Shown here: piece by piece, positions 7,659 to 17,330 of the stretch | Layout of the letters: each line of letters starts with the position of its first letter | Numbering within the stretch: the first letter of the stretch is position 1 | Assembly (NCBI GenBank): GCA_905215475.1 | Contig: CAJMPW010000006.1 | Span: 1 to 64,000 of the forward strand | Source of the DNA: CAG-103 sp905215475 | Lineage (GTDB): Bacteria; Bacillota; Clostridia; Oscillospirales; Oscillospiraceae | DNA: 64,000 nucleotides | Direction of reading: 5' to 3' | The notes under the pieces: generated by a model | What the model was told of the DNA's origin: nothing | Databases searched by the model: none | Seen by the model: the letters and a program-made list of their open reading frames with translations, nothing else | Position numbers and translations under genes: made by a program

Positions 7659-9174
7659 GCACGAGCGGGAATATCCGCGCGACGACGCCTTTGAGGCGCT
7701 GCTCGCGCAGAGCGTGGACGAGCTGCCGCCGGAGGAGATCGTCGCCGACGTGACACCGTGGCGGCAGGCGATGGAGCGCGTGCTGTTCGGTCTGGCGCTG
7801 TGCATGGTCATCCTGAACCTCTGGTGTCTGAACTACATCCTGCCCGCCATCGGGACGGTGCTGCTGCTGCTCGGCTTTCGCACGCTGCGGCAGGAAAACC
7901 CGTGGCTGCGCGGCTGCTTCGTGTGCGCCGTGCTGCGCGCGGCGTGCGTGTTCCCGTCGCTGATCCTGAACACGACCATCCTGCCAAGCGATGCCTGCAA
8001 GAGCGCCGCGGCGGTGGTGAGCGCCGCGCTGATGCTCGCGCTGCTGCTGTGCTTCTGGCAGGGGCTGCGCGCGGTGCGGCGCAAGGCGGGGCTGCCGGCG
8101 CAGGGCGGCGGCGCGGGCGCGCTGCTGGTATGGTATGTGCTCATATGCGTGCTCGCCGCCGTGCACTACATGGGCTGGATCGTGCCGATCGCCATGCTCG
8201 TGGGCTATGTGTGCATCCTGCGCAGCCTGTTCCGGCTCTCCAGGGCGCTCGACGAGGCGGGCTACGCCATCACGCCGCAGCCGGTGCGCGTGACGGACCG
8301 CGCGCTGGCGCTCGTGCTCGCGGCGGCACTGGGCATCGGCTGCACGCTCGGGTATCTCTTCGGCGGCAGCTATCGGATGGACTGGCAGCCCGCGGACGCA
8401 TCCGAGCAGACGCAGACGGCGGCGATCCGGCAGCAGCTGCTGGATCTCGGCTTTCCGGAGGCGGTGCTCCGCGACCTCACGCCGGAGGACATCGCCGCCT
8501 GTGACGGCGCGGTGCGCGTCGTGTCCGTGACGGAGGATCACCCCTTCAACGACGGCAGAACCGTCTCGCACAAGGAAAGCGACGGCGAGGGCGGCGTCGT
8601 CAGCGTACTGGACACGGTCTACGACGTCAGAGAGCTGCGCCTGACCAGTGTGGGCGTGCAGCTGCCCGGCGCGCAGGAGACGTGGCGGATATTCCACCAC
8701 TTCCTGTGGACGACCGACCCGGGCTTTTACGGCACGGAGGTGCTCCAGATCTGGCCTGCCGATCAAAACACCCCGGATGGGTGGCGCTTCGCCGGGGATG
8801 TGACCGGCCGCGTGCTGCATGACCGCGACGGGCAGACGTTCACCGCGCCCTATCACGCGCTCGGACGCCAGACCTACACCGCCGAATCCGTGTTCTTCGG
8901 GCAGCGGACGAACAGCGACCTGTTCGCGCCCTTTTCCATGCCGCGGCACGCAGAGCACGCGCGCGGCTATGTCGCCTACACCGCCGCGGCGGTGCAAAGC
9001 GGCCGTCTGCTCAGCAGCTGGTGCAACTACACCCACCAGCAGAGCCTGCTGCAATATCCCGCCGTGACGGCGATGGAAAAGCGGATGACGTCCGCCTTCG
9101 GGAATACCGGTGCGTTTTACACCGTACAGCACGCGCTGCAGTTTTTCCCCGAGGACGGACAGCTGCTGCGATGA
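7651..9174 (+). CDS. Multi-pass membrane protein, likely anti-sigma partner
   Basis: A 507-residue protein: a short acidic cytoplasmic N-terminus (residues 1-45), about six or seven membrane segments between residues ~46 and 230, then a ~270-residue extracytoplasmic domain of unrecognised fold. ATG at 7651 is preferred because GGGAGG sits eight bases upstream; a GTG at 7642 lacks such a site. Overlap with the ECF sigma gene suggests it holds that sigma factor at the membrane and releases it on an envelope signal, but no zinc-binding anti-sigma HXXXCXXC motif is visible. Function is inferred from context only. Confidence 0.6.
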   Translation: MREHEREYPRDDAFEALLAQSVDELPPEEIVADVTPWRQAMERVLFGLALCMVILNLWCLNYILPAIGTVLLLLGFRTLRQENPWLRGCFVCAVLRAACVFPSLILNTTILPSDACKSAAAVVSAALMLALLLCFWQGLRAVRRKAGLPAQGGGAGALLVWYVLICVLAAVHYMGWIVPIAMLVGYVCILRSLFRLSRALDEAGYAITPQPVRVTDRALALVLAAALGIGCTLGYLFGGSYRMDWQPADASEQTQTAAIRQQLLDLGFPEAVLRDLTPEDIAACDGAVRVVSVTEDHPFNDGRTVSHKESDGEGGVVSVLDTVYDVRELRLTSVGVQLPGAQETWRIFHHFLWTTDPGFYGTEVLQIWPADQNTPDGWRFAGDVTGRVLHDRDGQTFTAPYHALGRQTYTAESVFFGQRTNSDLFAPFSMPRHAEHARGYVAYTAAAVQSGRLLSSWCNYTHQQSLLQYPAVTAMEKRMTSAFGNTGAFYTVQHALQFFPEDGQLLR

Positions 9175-9178
9175 GCGC

Positions 9179-9220
9179 AAAAAACCGACCCGAACGCTTC
9201 ATTGTTCGGGTCGGTTTTTT
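9179..9220 (+). terminator. Bidirectional terminator between convergent genes
   Basis: A 12-bp stem ACCGACCCGAAC/GTTCGGGTCGGT is flanked by A6 on the left and T6 on the right. It therefore serves both the membrane protein gene (plus) and the TIM-barrel gene (minus). Confidence 0.9.
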
Positions 9221-9232
9221 CTATGCACCGGG

Positions 9233-9934
9233 TCAGGGGTGCGGCTTATTGTCGCGGTAGGCGGCCATGATGTCGCGGAAGATCTCGCCGTTGGACGGCG
9301 GCGTCCACGTGATGGCGTTGGCGCCGGCCTGAATGGTCTCGAGGATGCTCTCATCCGTCGGGCCGCCGGTCGCAATGATGGGCACGTCGGGATAGCGCTC
9401 GCGGATGCTGCGCACGATGGCAGGCGTCTCCGCCGCGGCCGAGACGTTGAAGATATTCGTGCCGGACTGCAGGCGGGCGTCAAAGTCCGTGTCGGCGCGC
9501 GCGACCGTGACCACGACGGGGATGTCGATCGTCTCGGCGACGTGCTGCACGACGGCATTGGCCGTCGGCGCGTTGAGCACGACACCGGTCGCGCCCTGCA
9601 TCTCGGCGAACATGGCGAGGTTGACCACACGCTGTCCCTGCGTGAGCCCGCCGCCGACACCGGCAAACACCGGGATGTCCGCCGCGAGCAGCAGCGCCTG
9701 CGTGATGATCGGCTGCGGCGTGAACGGATAGACCGCGATGATCGCGTCGGCGTTCACGTTTTTGATGATCGACAGGTCGGTCGAGAACACGAGCGACTTG
9801 ATGCGCTTGCCAAAGACCATGATGCCGCTGCACTGATAGATGACCTCCGGCACGCGCAGCGCAAACTTGCGCAGCGTACCGTCCTGCGCCTGTGGCATGG
9901 CCTTCTTCGGCGGAATTATTTTTTCTTCGTACAT
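9233..9934 (-). CDS. TIM-barrel protein of unknown activity
   Basis: A 233-residue protein with the alternating strand/helix pattern of a (beta/alpha)8 barrel. Short hydrophobic strands (AIIAVYPF, IPVFAGVG, TGVVLNAP, IPVVVTVA, VPIIATGGP) recur about every 25 residues, and the last ones carry Gly-rich loops of the phosphate-binding type (ATGGPTDESI, ANAITWTPP). Related proteins are often named simply hydrolase. ATG at 9934 follows GGAGGATCATC. The upstream amidohydrolase gene overlaps it by 19 bp, so the two are coupled and may act on a common substrate, which I cannot name. Confidence 0.6.
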   Translation of the reverse strand: MYEEKIIPPKKAMPQAQDGTLRKFALRVPEVIYQCSGIMVFGKRIKSLVFSTDLSIIKNVNADAIIAVYPFTPQPIITQALLLAADIPVFAGVGGGLTQGQRVVNLAMFAEMQGATGVVLNAPTANAVVQHVAETIDIPVVVTVARADTDFDARLQSGTNIFNVSAAAETPAIVRSIRERYPDVPIIATGGPTDESILETIQAGANAITWTPPSNGEIFRDIMAAYRDNKPHP

Positions 9935-11085
9935 GATGATCCTCCCTCCAGTATGCGTTTGAACGTTTCGACGCCGGTGAGCAGCGCACGCTCGTCGAAA
10001 TCAAAATGGCCGCTGTGCAGCGGGGCGGTGCCGGACGGCTCCTGCACGCCGAGGAAGAAAAATACCCCCGGGATCTCCTGCTGGTATTCGGCAAAATCCT
10101 CCGCCGCCATGACGGGCTCGACCAGGACCGCATCGTCCATGGAGTCGAGCACGGTGTAAAACTGCTCCACCAGCTCGCGCGGATTGCGCACGCTCGGATA
10201 GCGCACCTTGCGCTCCATGTCGATCTGCGCGCCGGTGGCCGTCTCCAGCCCCTGCATGAGCGCGGCGATCTTATGGCTGAGGGTGCGGTAGAGATCGTTG
10301 CTGAACACGCGCAGCGTGCCGCTGATGGTGACATCCTCGGCGATGACGTTGTGCGACGTGCCGCCCTGGATCTTGCCGAGCGTGAGCAGCGCGTCCTGAT
10401 GGGGGTCCACGTCGCGCGTGATGACCGTCTGCACCATCGTGATCAGCTCCGCCGCGACGACGATGGCGTCAATGCCCATCTGCGGTGTGGACGCGTGCGC
10501 GCTCTTGCCGTGCACGGTGATCTCAAAATCGCTCGTCTGCGCCATGAGATAGTCCCAGCGGATGCCGATCCTGCCCTTCGGCACGGTCGGCCACAGGTGC
10601 AGACCGTAGATGCAGTCCACCCGCGGGTTTTCGAGCGCGCCGTCGTCGATCATGCGCCGCGCACCCGCCCAGCCCTCTTCACCGGGCTGGAACAGCAGCA
10701 CCACGTTGCAGTGCAGCCGGGCGCGGTTTTTGGCGATCCAGCGCGCGAGCAGCAGCAAAATTGTCATATGCCCGTCGTGACCGCAGGCGTGCATACAGCC
10801 GGGGCGCTGCGAGCGGTAGGGCACATCGTTCGCCTCATCGTTGTGAATGCCGTCCATGTCGGCGCGCAGGGCGATGGTCTTTTGCGCGTCCTTGGCGAAA
10901 AAGACGGCCTTCACCCCGCAGACCGCCAGCGTCTCCAACCGGTCGGGCGCGCACTGGCGCAGCTCGTTGAGTACATACGCCTGCGTGTCGCGCAGCTGGA
11001 AGCCAATCTCGGGGATGCGGTGCAGATCCTGCCGGATGCGCACGGCGTCGTCATACATCGACGCGATCTCTTTACTCAAATCCAT
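9916..11085 (-). CDS. M20-family amidohydrolase
   Basis: A 389-residue member of the M20D aminoacylase/amidohydrolase group, which cleaves N-acyl amino acids or related amides with two metal ions. Visible ligands are MHACGHDGHM (the CGHDGH motif), LLFQPGEEGWAG with the catalytic Glu pair, and a late MAAEDFAEY and SGHFDFDE segment. The dimerisation domain is in the middle. ATG at 11085 is favoured because GGGAG lies five bases upstream; a GTG four codons earlier would place the site inside the gene. It is cotranscribed with the TIM-barrel gene. Confidence 0.88.
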   Translation of the reverse strand: MDLSKEIASMYDDAVRIRQDLHRIPEIGFQLRDTQAYVLNELRQCAPDRLETLAVCGVKAVFFAKDAQKTIALRADMDGIHNDEANDVPYRSQRPGCMHACGHDGHMTILLLLARWIAKNRARLHCNVVLLFQPGEEGWAGARRMIDDGALENPRVDCIYGLHLWPTVPKGRIGIRWDYLMAQTSDFEITVHGKSAHASTPQMGIDAIVVAAELITMVQTVITRDVDPHQDALLTLGKIQGGTSHNVIAEDVTISGTLRVFSNDLYRTLSHKIAALMQGLETATGAQIDMERKVRYPSVRNPRELVEQFYTVLDSMDDAVLVEPVMAAEDFAEYQQEIPGVFFFLGVQEPSGTAPLHSGHFDFDERALLTGVETFKRILEGGSSCTKKK

Positions 11086-11226
11086 ACGTTCTCCCACCGC
11101 GCCGGAACGCCCGGAACGGCTGATTTTCTAAAAATTTCTACACACAGTATACGCAAAATCGCCGTGCGCGTCAATGGGCATCCATTTTGACATGCGCAAT
11201 GTTAAAAAAAGTTTACATCTTGTCGC

Positions 11227-11255
11227 TTGCATTTTGGGGATCGGTTTGTTAGAAT
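11227..11255 (+). promoter_or_regulatory. Promoter of the SDR gene
   Basis: TTGCAT (11227-11232), a 17-bp spacer and TAGAAT (11250-11255) precede the SDR start by 55 bp, in an AT-rich patch that contrasts with the surrounding GC-rich DNA. Confidence 0.6.
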
Positions 11256-11310
11256 CTTTTCAGAATTACTTAAAATATTCAAATGATTCCCGAAACAGAA
11301 GGCGATCTCC

Positions 11311-12120
11311 ATGTTCTCTGCATCCGAAGCGAGCGTGGCCGTCATCACCGGCGGCAGCTCGGGCATCGGCCTCAACGCCGCACGCGCGCTGCGCGCGCGC
11401 GGTCTGAAAGTGTATGAGCTCAGCCGCCGCGCCGAAAACGCGGAGCCGGGCGTGACGCATCTGCAGGCGGATGTGACGGATGAGACGCAGGTCAACGCCG
11501 CCGTGGCCGAGATCCTGCGCCGCGAGGGGCGCATCGACATTCTGATCAACAACGCGGGCTTCGGCATCTCCGGCGCGATCGAGTTCACGCCGCCGCAGGA
11601 GGCCCGGCGTCAGTTCGATGTGAACTTCTTCGGCATGGTGAACATGAACCACGCGGTGCTGCCCGTCATGCGGCAGCAGGGCGGCGGACGCATCGTGAAC
11701 ATGAGCTCCGTCGCGGCGCCCATCGCCATCCCGTTTCAGGCCTACTACTCGGCCTCTAAGGCCGCCGTGCGCACGTATACGCTCGCGCTGGCAAGCGAGG
11801 TGCGCCCCTTCGGCATCGAGGTGTGCGTGATCATGCCGGGCGACATCGCCACCGGCTTTACCGCCGCGCGGCGCAAAAGCTGCGACGGTGACGACGTATA
11901 TCACGGACGCATCGCCCGCTCCGTCGCCGTGATGGAGCACGACGAGCGGACCGGTATGAGCGCGCAGTTCGCGGGGCAGTTCGTCGCCCGGCGCGCCACG
12001 CAAAAGCACCCGAAGCTCATCTGCACCATGGGGCGAAAATACGCCCTGTTCGTGTTTCTCATGCGCATTCTGCCGACCCGGACCGCCACGCGCATCGTCG
12101 GCAAGATCTACGCGTCCTGA
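11311..12120 (+). CDS. Short-chain dehydrogenase/reductase
   Basis: A 269-residue classical SDR. The cofactor motif TGGSSGIG is at residues 13-20, NNAG at about 90, the catalytic Ser in NMSSVA, and YYSASK supplies Tyr and Lys. Arg/Ser residues after the second strand suggest NADP(H) preference. The last 60 residues are basic and hydrophobic (ALFVFLMRILP), which may associate with membrane or lipid substrates, as in many lipid-acting SDRs. The ribosome-binding site is weak (AGAAGG). It stands alone between a divergent M20 gene and convergent prsA. The substrate is unknown. Confidence 0.85.
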   Translation: MFSASEASVAVITGGSSGIGLNAARALRARGLKVYELSRRAENAEPGVTHLQADVTDETQVNAAVAEILRREGRIDILINNAGFGISGAIEFTPPQEARRQFDVNFFGMVNMNHAVLPVMRQQGGGRIVNMSSVAAPIAIPFQAYYSASKAAVRTYTLALASEVRPFGIEVCVIMPGDIATGFTAARRKSCDGDDVYHGRIARSVAVMEHDERTGMSAQFAGQFVARRATQKHPKLICTMGRKYALFVFLMRILPTRTATRIVGKIYAS

Positions 12121-12306
12121 CAATTTGATATCCTTCCCTGCGGCGCAAAACATCCCATTGCCATCCATCCAGGCATCTTATCTTCCTTCCATCCTTCTCC
12201 ACCCCTGAGCGCCGCATTTTTCCCCCTGAACCCGCAGCAGCGGGTCTGCCTCCGGTCCCATCTCAGCCGGGGGCAGAATTCTTTTTCCGGCAAAAGAGCC
12301 ATGCAA

Positions 12307-12349
12307 AAAACCTTCCCCTGTTTTCGACACGAAAACAGGGGAAGGTTTT
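12307..12349. terminator. Bidirectional terminator between SDR gene and prsA
   Basis: A 20-bp uninterrupted stem (AAAACCTTCCCCTGTTTTCG at 12307-12326 with 12330-12349) with a 3-base loop, A/T-run on both sides. The 186 bp between the SDR stop and this hairpin are pyrimidine-rich on the plus strand and hold no gene I can support. Confidence 0.9.
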
Positions 12350-12365
12350 CTTTTCGCCGTGCGGC

Positions 12366-13550
12366 TTACCGGTCGAACCAGTCGAAGATGTCCAGCCGGC
12401 GCCAGAAGCTCTCCTTCGGGGTGAGCACGGACGCATAATCGACGGTGCGGAACTTCGGCTGCCACTGCACGTCGGCCTCGCCGACCCAGCCGGTGACCAG
12501 ACTGCCGAGCTGCTGCTGCGCGACGAGCTGGCGCAGCGTCTGGCTCGTGCCGTTGCTGCTCATGACCAGATCATCGCCCTGCGTCGGCATACGCAGGATG
12601 ATGTGATAGCCGAACTTGCTCTCGACCACGCCGGAGACCTCATACGGCTCGAGCGTCTTGCAGGCGTCCTCAAACTCCGTGACCATGCTGCCGGAGGTGA
12701 AGCAGTAGCCGTGCGGATAGCTGTTTTCGCCGGTGTCCTCGTTGTACTCGGCCATGAGCTCGTCAAACCGCGCGGCGCGCTTTTCCGGATCGGCGATAGC
12801 CTTGAGCTGCGCGGCGATGTTGTCGGCCTTCTGCTTTTTGGCGGCCTTCTCATCGTCCGCGATAGCTTTGCCGCTGTCGTCGACCGTCTTGAGCAGGATG
12901 TGCTTTGCCGTCGTGTAGCTGTTGGCCTCGGCAAACTCCTGCACGTCGTCATCGGTGATGGACGCACCGTCCGCGCCGAAGAGCTTTTCCGCCAGCGCGT
13001 TATAGAGATACTGCACCTTCGTGAAGTACTTGAACAGATCCAGATCCATGTAGTACGACTGGAGCTTTTCGTTGAGCTGCGCCTCCGTGCCGCCGTCGCC
13101 CACGACGTTCTGGATGGTCTGCTCGACGGTATCGCGCACATACTGCTCGCCCGCGGCGTCAAACGTCACGTCGTTTTCGGCGGCCTTGACCTCGATGAGG
13201 TGGTTCCAGGCGATGTTGTTGACGATGCTCTCGGTCATGAGGTCTGTGTAGGTGCTCTGGCTGCTCTCGTCATAGACGGCGCTCCAGTCCGAGACCTGCA
13301 TACCGTAGCGCTCCATGTTCGCCAGAATGGCGCACAGGAAGTAGGCATACTCGTTCCAGTACACGGGGCTGCCGTTGACGGTCATGACCTTCTTATTGCT
13401 GCCGTAGGCGTTGACGGCGGCGGCGTACTTATCGCTCGCGGCATTGCCGCTCTCCTCGGAATAGCTGCGCACGCGGGTCGAGGTGCAGCCGCTCAGACAG
13501 CAGACGGCCAGCACGAGCGAGAGCAGCAGGGCGACGGTTCTTCTTTTCAT
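12366..13550 (-). CDS. prsA: PrsA/SurA-like peptidyl-prolyl isomerase lipoprotein
   Basis: A 394-residue exported lipoprotein. It opens MKRR, then a hydrophobic signal ending in the lipobox LSGC (Cys at about residue 22). A SurA-N-like helical chaperone region spans about 50-210. The parvulin domain follows at about 215-325, starting TAKHILLKT and ending with FGYHIILRMP, both standard PPIase landmarks. Such proteins fold secreted proteins on the outer face of the membrane. ATG at 13550 is selected over an upstream in-frame Met because AAGGAAG lies ahead and a signal peptide begins there. It follows mfd by 35 bp. Confidence 0.85.
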   Translation of the reverse strand: MKRRTVALLLSLVLAVCCLSGCTSTRVRSYSEESGNAASDKYAAAVNAYGSNKKVMTVNGSPVYWNEYAYFLCAILANMERYGMQVSDWSAVYDESSQSTYTDLMTESIVNNIAWNHLIEVKAAENDVTFDAAGEQYVRDTVEQTIQNVVGDGGTEAQLNEKLQSYYMDLDLFKYFTKVQYLYNALAEKLFGADGASITDDDVQEFAEANSYTTAKHILLKTVDDSGKAIADDEKAAKKQKADNIAAQLKAIADPEKRAARFDELMAEYNEDTGENSYPHGYCFTSGSMVTEFEDACKTLEPYEVSGVVESKFGYHIILRMPTQGDDLVMSSNGTSQTLRQLVAQQQLGSLVTGWVGEADVQWQPKFRTVDYASVLTPKESFWRRLDIFDWFDR

Positions 13551-13585
13551 CAGCAAACGCTTCCTTTCGTATCTTGCGCACGGTG

Positions 13586-16500
13586 TCATGCGCGCTCTTC
13601 GCGGGCGTCTGCCCATGCGGAGACAAACGCTCTTGCCTGTTCGATGACGTGGTCGCGGGACTTGAGGCGCAGAATGACGCCCGGCTTTGCCCCCGCATCC
13701 ACCTTCAGGCGGCCCTTGAATTCCGGCCGGGCATACAGCAGTGATACCTTCTGCATATCAAACTCCGCCAGCAGGAATTTCAGACAGCCGTTTTTCTGTG
13801 AGATGTCGGTCACGCCGACCTTGCCCGCGTCGCTGCGCAGCAGCGCCACCTGCACAAGGGTATACACGCTCGGCGGCGGGTCGCCGAAGCGGTCGATGAC
13901 CTCGTCCATGAGGTCGTCCGCCTCGGTCTCGGAGCGCACGAGCGCGATGCGGCGGTAGAGATCCATGCGCTGCTCCTGACTGGGCACATAGCTCTCGGGG
14001 ATGTTGGCCGAGACCGCAAGGTCGGCGGCACACTCGGCGCGCTGCTCGGGCTTTTCGCCGCGCTCCTCGAGCACGGCCTCCTCGAGCAGCTTGAGGTACA
14101 TATCATAGCCGACGTCGATCATATGCCCCGACTGCTCCGCGCCCAGAAGGCTGCCCGCGCCGCGGATCTCAAGATCGCGCATGGCGATGCGGAAGCCGGA
14201 GTTGAACTCCGCAAACTCGCGGATGGCGCTCAGGCGCTTTTCGGCGATCTCGCTCAGCTCGCGCCCGCGCCGGAAGGTCAGGTACGCGCTCGCGCGCCGG
14301 TTCGAGCGGCCGACACGGCCGCGCAGCTGGTGCAGCTGGGCAAGCCCCATGCGGTCGGCATCCTCGATGATGAGGGTGTTGACGTTCGGCATATCGATGC
14401 CGGTCTCGATGATGGTCGTGCAGACGAGGATCTGCGTCTCGCCCGCGACCATGCGCTCCATGACCGTCGAGAGCTGCTCCTCGTTCATCTGACCGTGCGC
14501 CACGTCGACGACCGCGCCGTCGAGCATCTTTGAGATGCGCAGGGCGGTGCGCTCGATGTTTTCGATGCGGTTGTGCAGGTAAAAGACCTGCCCGCCGCGC
14601 TGCAGCTCGCGGCGCATGGCATCGCACAGCACGTTCCAGTCGTGCTCCATGACGAAGGTCTGCACGGGGATGCGGTCCTGCGGCGGCTCCTCGATGGTGG
14701 ACATATCGCGGATGCCGGACAGCGCCATATTCAGCGTGCGCGGGATGGGCGTGGCCGAGAGCGTGAGCACGTCGACGGCGCGGCTCATCTCCTTGATGTG
14801 CTCCTTGTGCGCCACGCCGAAGCGCTGCTCCTCATCGACGATGAGCAGACCGAGATTCTTGAACTCGATATTCTTCTGCAGCAGCTTGTGCGTGCCGATC
14901 ACGAGGTCGCACTTGCCCGTGCGCATATCGGCGAGCGTCTGGCGCACCTGCGACTGCGTGCAAAAGCGCGAGAGCATCCGGATCTCGACCGGGAAGCCGT
15001 AAAAGCGCTGCACGGCGGTCTGATAGTGCTGCTGGGCGAGCACCGTCGTCGGCACGAGGATGGCCGCCTGCCGCCCGTCGAGCACGCACTTCATCACGGC
15101 GCGCAGGGCGACCTCGGTCTTGCCGTAGCCCACGTCGCCGCACAGGAGGCGATCCATCGGCACGGGCTTTTCCATGTCGGTCTTGATCTCCTGGATGCAG
15201 CGCAGCTGATCGTCCGTCTCCGGATAGCCGAAGTGCTCCTCAAACTCCGTCTGCCACGGGCTGTCGGGCGCGAAGGCGTGCCCCTTCGTGCGGCTGCGCG
15301 CGGCGTAGAGCGCGGTGAGCTCCTTGGCCATGCTTTTGGCGGCGGCCTTGGCGCGCGTTTTCGTGCGCGCCCATTCCGTGCCGCCCATTTTGGACAGCTT
15401 CACCGGTCGATCCTCGCCCGCGCCGATGTATTTGCTGACCATGTCGAGCTGCGTCGCCGGGACATAGAGCGTGTCCGCGCTGGCGTAGCTGATCTTGATG
15501 TAGTCCTTCACCGCGCCGTCGACCGGCATCTGCACGATGCCCGCGAAGCGGCCGATGCCGTGGTACTCGTGCACGACGAGATCGCCCACGGAGAGGTCGG
15601 TGTAGGAGTTGATCTTCTCGCGGTTGGATTGCTTTTTGTGCTTTGCGCGCCGCAGACCGGACGCCGCGATCTGCGTGTCCGTGAGGATGGCGAGCCTGGC
15701 ATACGGAAACTCGATGCCGGCCGAGAGGCTGCCTGCCGTGACGAGGCACTGCCCCGGCTCGGGCAGGGCATCGGGATGCTCGGCCGCGGCGGCACGGATG
15801 CCGTGCCCGTCGAGAAATTCGCACAAGATGCGCGCCCGGCGCAGATCACCCGCCAGCACCACCACACGGTAGCCGAGGTGCTGATAGTGCGTGATGTCAT
15901 CGGCCGCCGTCTGGCTGCTGCCACCGTAGGACGGGAGCTGCTTTGCCGTCAGGCTCACCATGGTGCGGGGCTCGATGGGGCTGCGGCCGAGCTGCAGACC
16001 GTCGGCCAGCACGATCGCCCACTCCTGTATGCGGCGCATCATGTCGGCAAACGGCTCATAAAACGTCTCGGCGCGCGCGGCCATCGTGCCGCTGCGCACG
16101 AGCAGGGACACATCCTCGCGCAGCTGCGCGGTGTATTCCTTGGCGCGCTCTGCACAGCGGGCGGGCTGGTCGATGAGCACGGCCGCCTCCGGCGTGAGAT
16201 AGTCCAAAGCCGTTGCAAACGTGTCATACACGAAGCCCATGTAGCGGTCCGCCGCCGGGAGCACGCAGTCATTGCAGAGCTTTTCCCCGTCGGCACGCAG
16301 CGCGGCGGCAAGCTTCTGCGCCATGTCGTTGTCCTTTTTCGCGGCGGTGCACTGTGCGATCTTCTGCAGCTGCTCGCCCAGAGCGGCGCTTCCGCCCGGA
16401 TACAGGGGCGGCAGCGTCTCGGCGGCGGGCAGGATGCGGCAGGCGTCGAGCGGCTGGGTGCGGCGCTGGCTCTCGGGGTCGAAAAAGCCCATGGAGTCCA

Positions 16501-17155
16501 CATCGTCGCCCCAGAACTCCACACGCACCGGCTGCGGATACGCGGGCGAGAAAAAGTCGAGAATGCCGCCGCGGCGCGAAAACTGACCCGGTCCCTCGAC
16601 CTGCGCCGTGCGCAGATAGCCGCAGCGCAGCAGCGCATCCTCGGCGTCCTCGGGCGGGAGCGACGTGCCGTCGCGGATCTCAAAGGCCGCCTGCAGCAGT
16701 TTTTCCTTCGGCATGGCGCGCTGCAGCAGACCCGAGACTGTACACACCACGGCCGGTGCCGTGCCCGCTGCGAGCGCGTAGAGCGCGCTCAGGCGCTTTT
16801 GCTCGGTCTGGCGCGAGACGCTCTCGACCGTGTAAAACGTATAGTCGCGCGCCGTCAGCAACGGCACGTCCTGCCCGAGCAGGGCGGTAAGATCCTTCTG
16901 AAACAGCTCGGCCGCCGCCTCATCCGGGCACACGGCCAGCACCGGCGCATCGAGCTGCGCGTGCATCGACGCCGCGAGCAGCGCGCGGCCGCTCGCCGGC
17001 AGCCCCGAAATGCGCGCAGGAAGCCGCCCGCTCTCCAGCAAGGACGGGAGGGCGGCTGCTTCCGTATCGCCGAACAGCTGTCCGGCCTGTGCGACTAAGA
17101 ACAAAACAGCACCTGCTTTATGGAAAAATGAAAAAAATCCGTGTCTGAACATCAT
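13586..17155 (-). CDS. mfd: Transcription-repair coupling factor
   Basis: A roughly 1189-residue Mfd that removes stalled RNA polymerase and recruits UvrA. Domain order: UvrB-like N-terminal modules (to ~430), the RNA-polymerase-interacting CarD-like domain (SVGDLVVHEYHGIGRF, about 490-560), RecG-like helicase with GDVGYGKTEVALRA Walker A, DEEQRFGV box, SATPIPRTLNMAL and QLRGRVGRS, then the TRCF C-terminal domain. Length fits the family. The exact start is uncertain (17155 or 17152, both ATG, with weak AGG upstream). It is transcribed divergently from dnaA and followed by prsA. Confidence 0.96.
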   Translation of the reverse strand: MMFRHGFFSFFHKAGAVLFLVAQAGQLFGDTEAAALPSLLESGRLPARISGLPASGRALLAASMHAQLDAPVLAVCPDEAAAELFQKDLTALLGQDVPLLTARDYTFYTVESVSRQTEQKRLSALYALAAGTAPAVVCTVSGLLQRAMPKEKLLQAAFEIRDGTSLPPEDAEDALLRCGYLRTAQVEGPGQFSRRGGILDFFSPAYPQPVRVEFWGDDVDSMGFFDPESQRRTQPLDACRILPAAETLPPLYPGGSAALGEQLQKIAQCTAAKKDNDMAQKLAAALRADGEKLCNDCVLPAADRYMGFVYDTFATALDYLTPEAAVLIDQPARCAERAKEYTAQLREDVSLLVRSGTMAARAETFYEPFADMMRRIQEWAIVLADGLQLGRSPIEPRTMVSLTAKQLPSYGGSSQTAADDITHYQHLGYRVVVLAGDLRRARILCEFLDGHGIRAAAAEHPDALPEPGQCLVTAGSLSAGIEFPYARLAILTDTQIAASGLRRAKHKKQSNREKINSYTDLSVGDLVVHEYHGIGRFAGIVQMPVDGAVKDYIKISYASADTLYVPATQLDMVSKYIGAGEDRPVKLSKMGGTEWARTKTRAKAAAKSMAKELTALYAARSRTKGHAFAPDSPWQTEFEEHFGYPETDDQLRCIQEIKTDMEKPVPMDRLLCGDVGYGKTEVALRAVMKCVLDGRQAAILVPTTVLAQQHYQTAVQRFYGFPVEIRMLSRFCTQSQVRQTLADMRTGKCDLVIGTHKLLQKNIEFKNLGLLIVDEEQRFGVAHKEHIKEMSRAVDVLTLSATPIPRTLNMALSGIRDMSTIEEPPQDRIPVQTFVMEHDWNVLCDAMRRELQRGGQVFYLHNRIENIERTALRISKMLDGAVVDVAHGQMNEEQLSTVMERMVAGETQILVCTTIIETGIDMPNVNTLIIEDADRMGLAQLHQLRGRVGRSNRRASAYLTFRRGRELSEIAEKRLSAIREFAEFNSGFRIAMRDLEIRGAGSLLGAEQSGHMIDVGYDMYLKLLEEAVLEERGEKPEQRAECAADLAVSANIPESYVPSQEQRMDLYRRIALVRSETEADDLMDEVIDRFGDPPPSVYTLVQVALLRSDAGKVGVTDISQKNGCLKFLLAEFDMQKVSLLYARPEFKGRLKVDAGAKPGVILRLKSRDHVIEQARAFVSAWADAREERA

Positions 17156-17235
17156 ACCACAACCTGCACAGGAAAACAATTCCCCGTCTGCGGCAGATTC
17201 TACACCTATTTATATAATAAATCCTGACATTATTG

Positions 17236-17264
17236 TTGAAATAATCGTGAATTTTTGCTATACT
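17236..17264 (+). promoter_or_regulatory. Promoter of dnaA
   Basis: TTGAAA (17236-17241), a 17-bp spacer and TATACT (17259-17264), with TG one base before the -10 (extended -10). It lies 66 bp upstream of the dnaA start in an AT-rich stretch between mfd and dnaA. Confidence 0.75.
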
Positions 17265-17330
17265 GATAGTGTAGCCGACAGCGCGTGCGCGCAGCGCGGC
17301 TTGACGACATTTTTTGAAGGAGCCGACCCT

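Noticed and set aside
12121..12306. A possible 20-codon minus-strand peptide with a purine-rich leader
   Set aside because: The leader GGAAGGAAGATAAG could be a ribosome-binding site by chance in pyrimidine-rich DNA. No homologue is known to me, and the peptide overlaps the end of the SDR gene.
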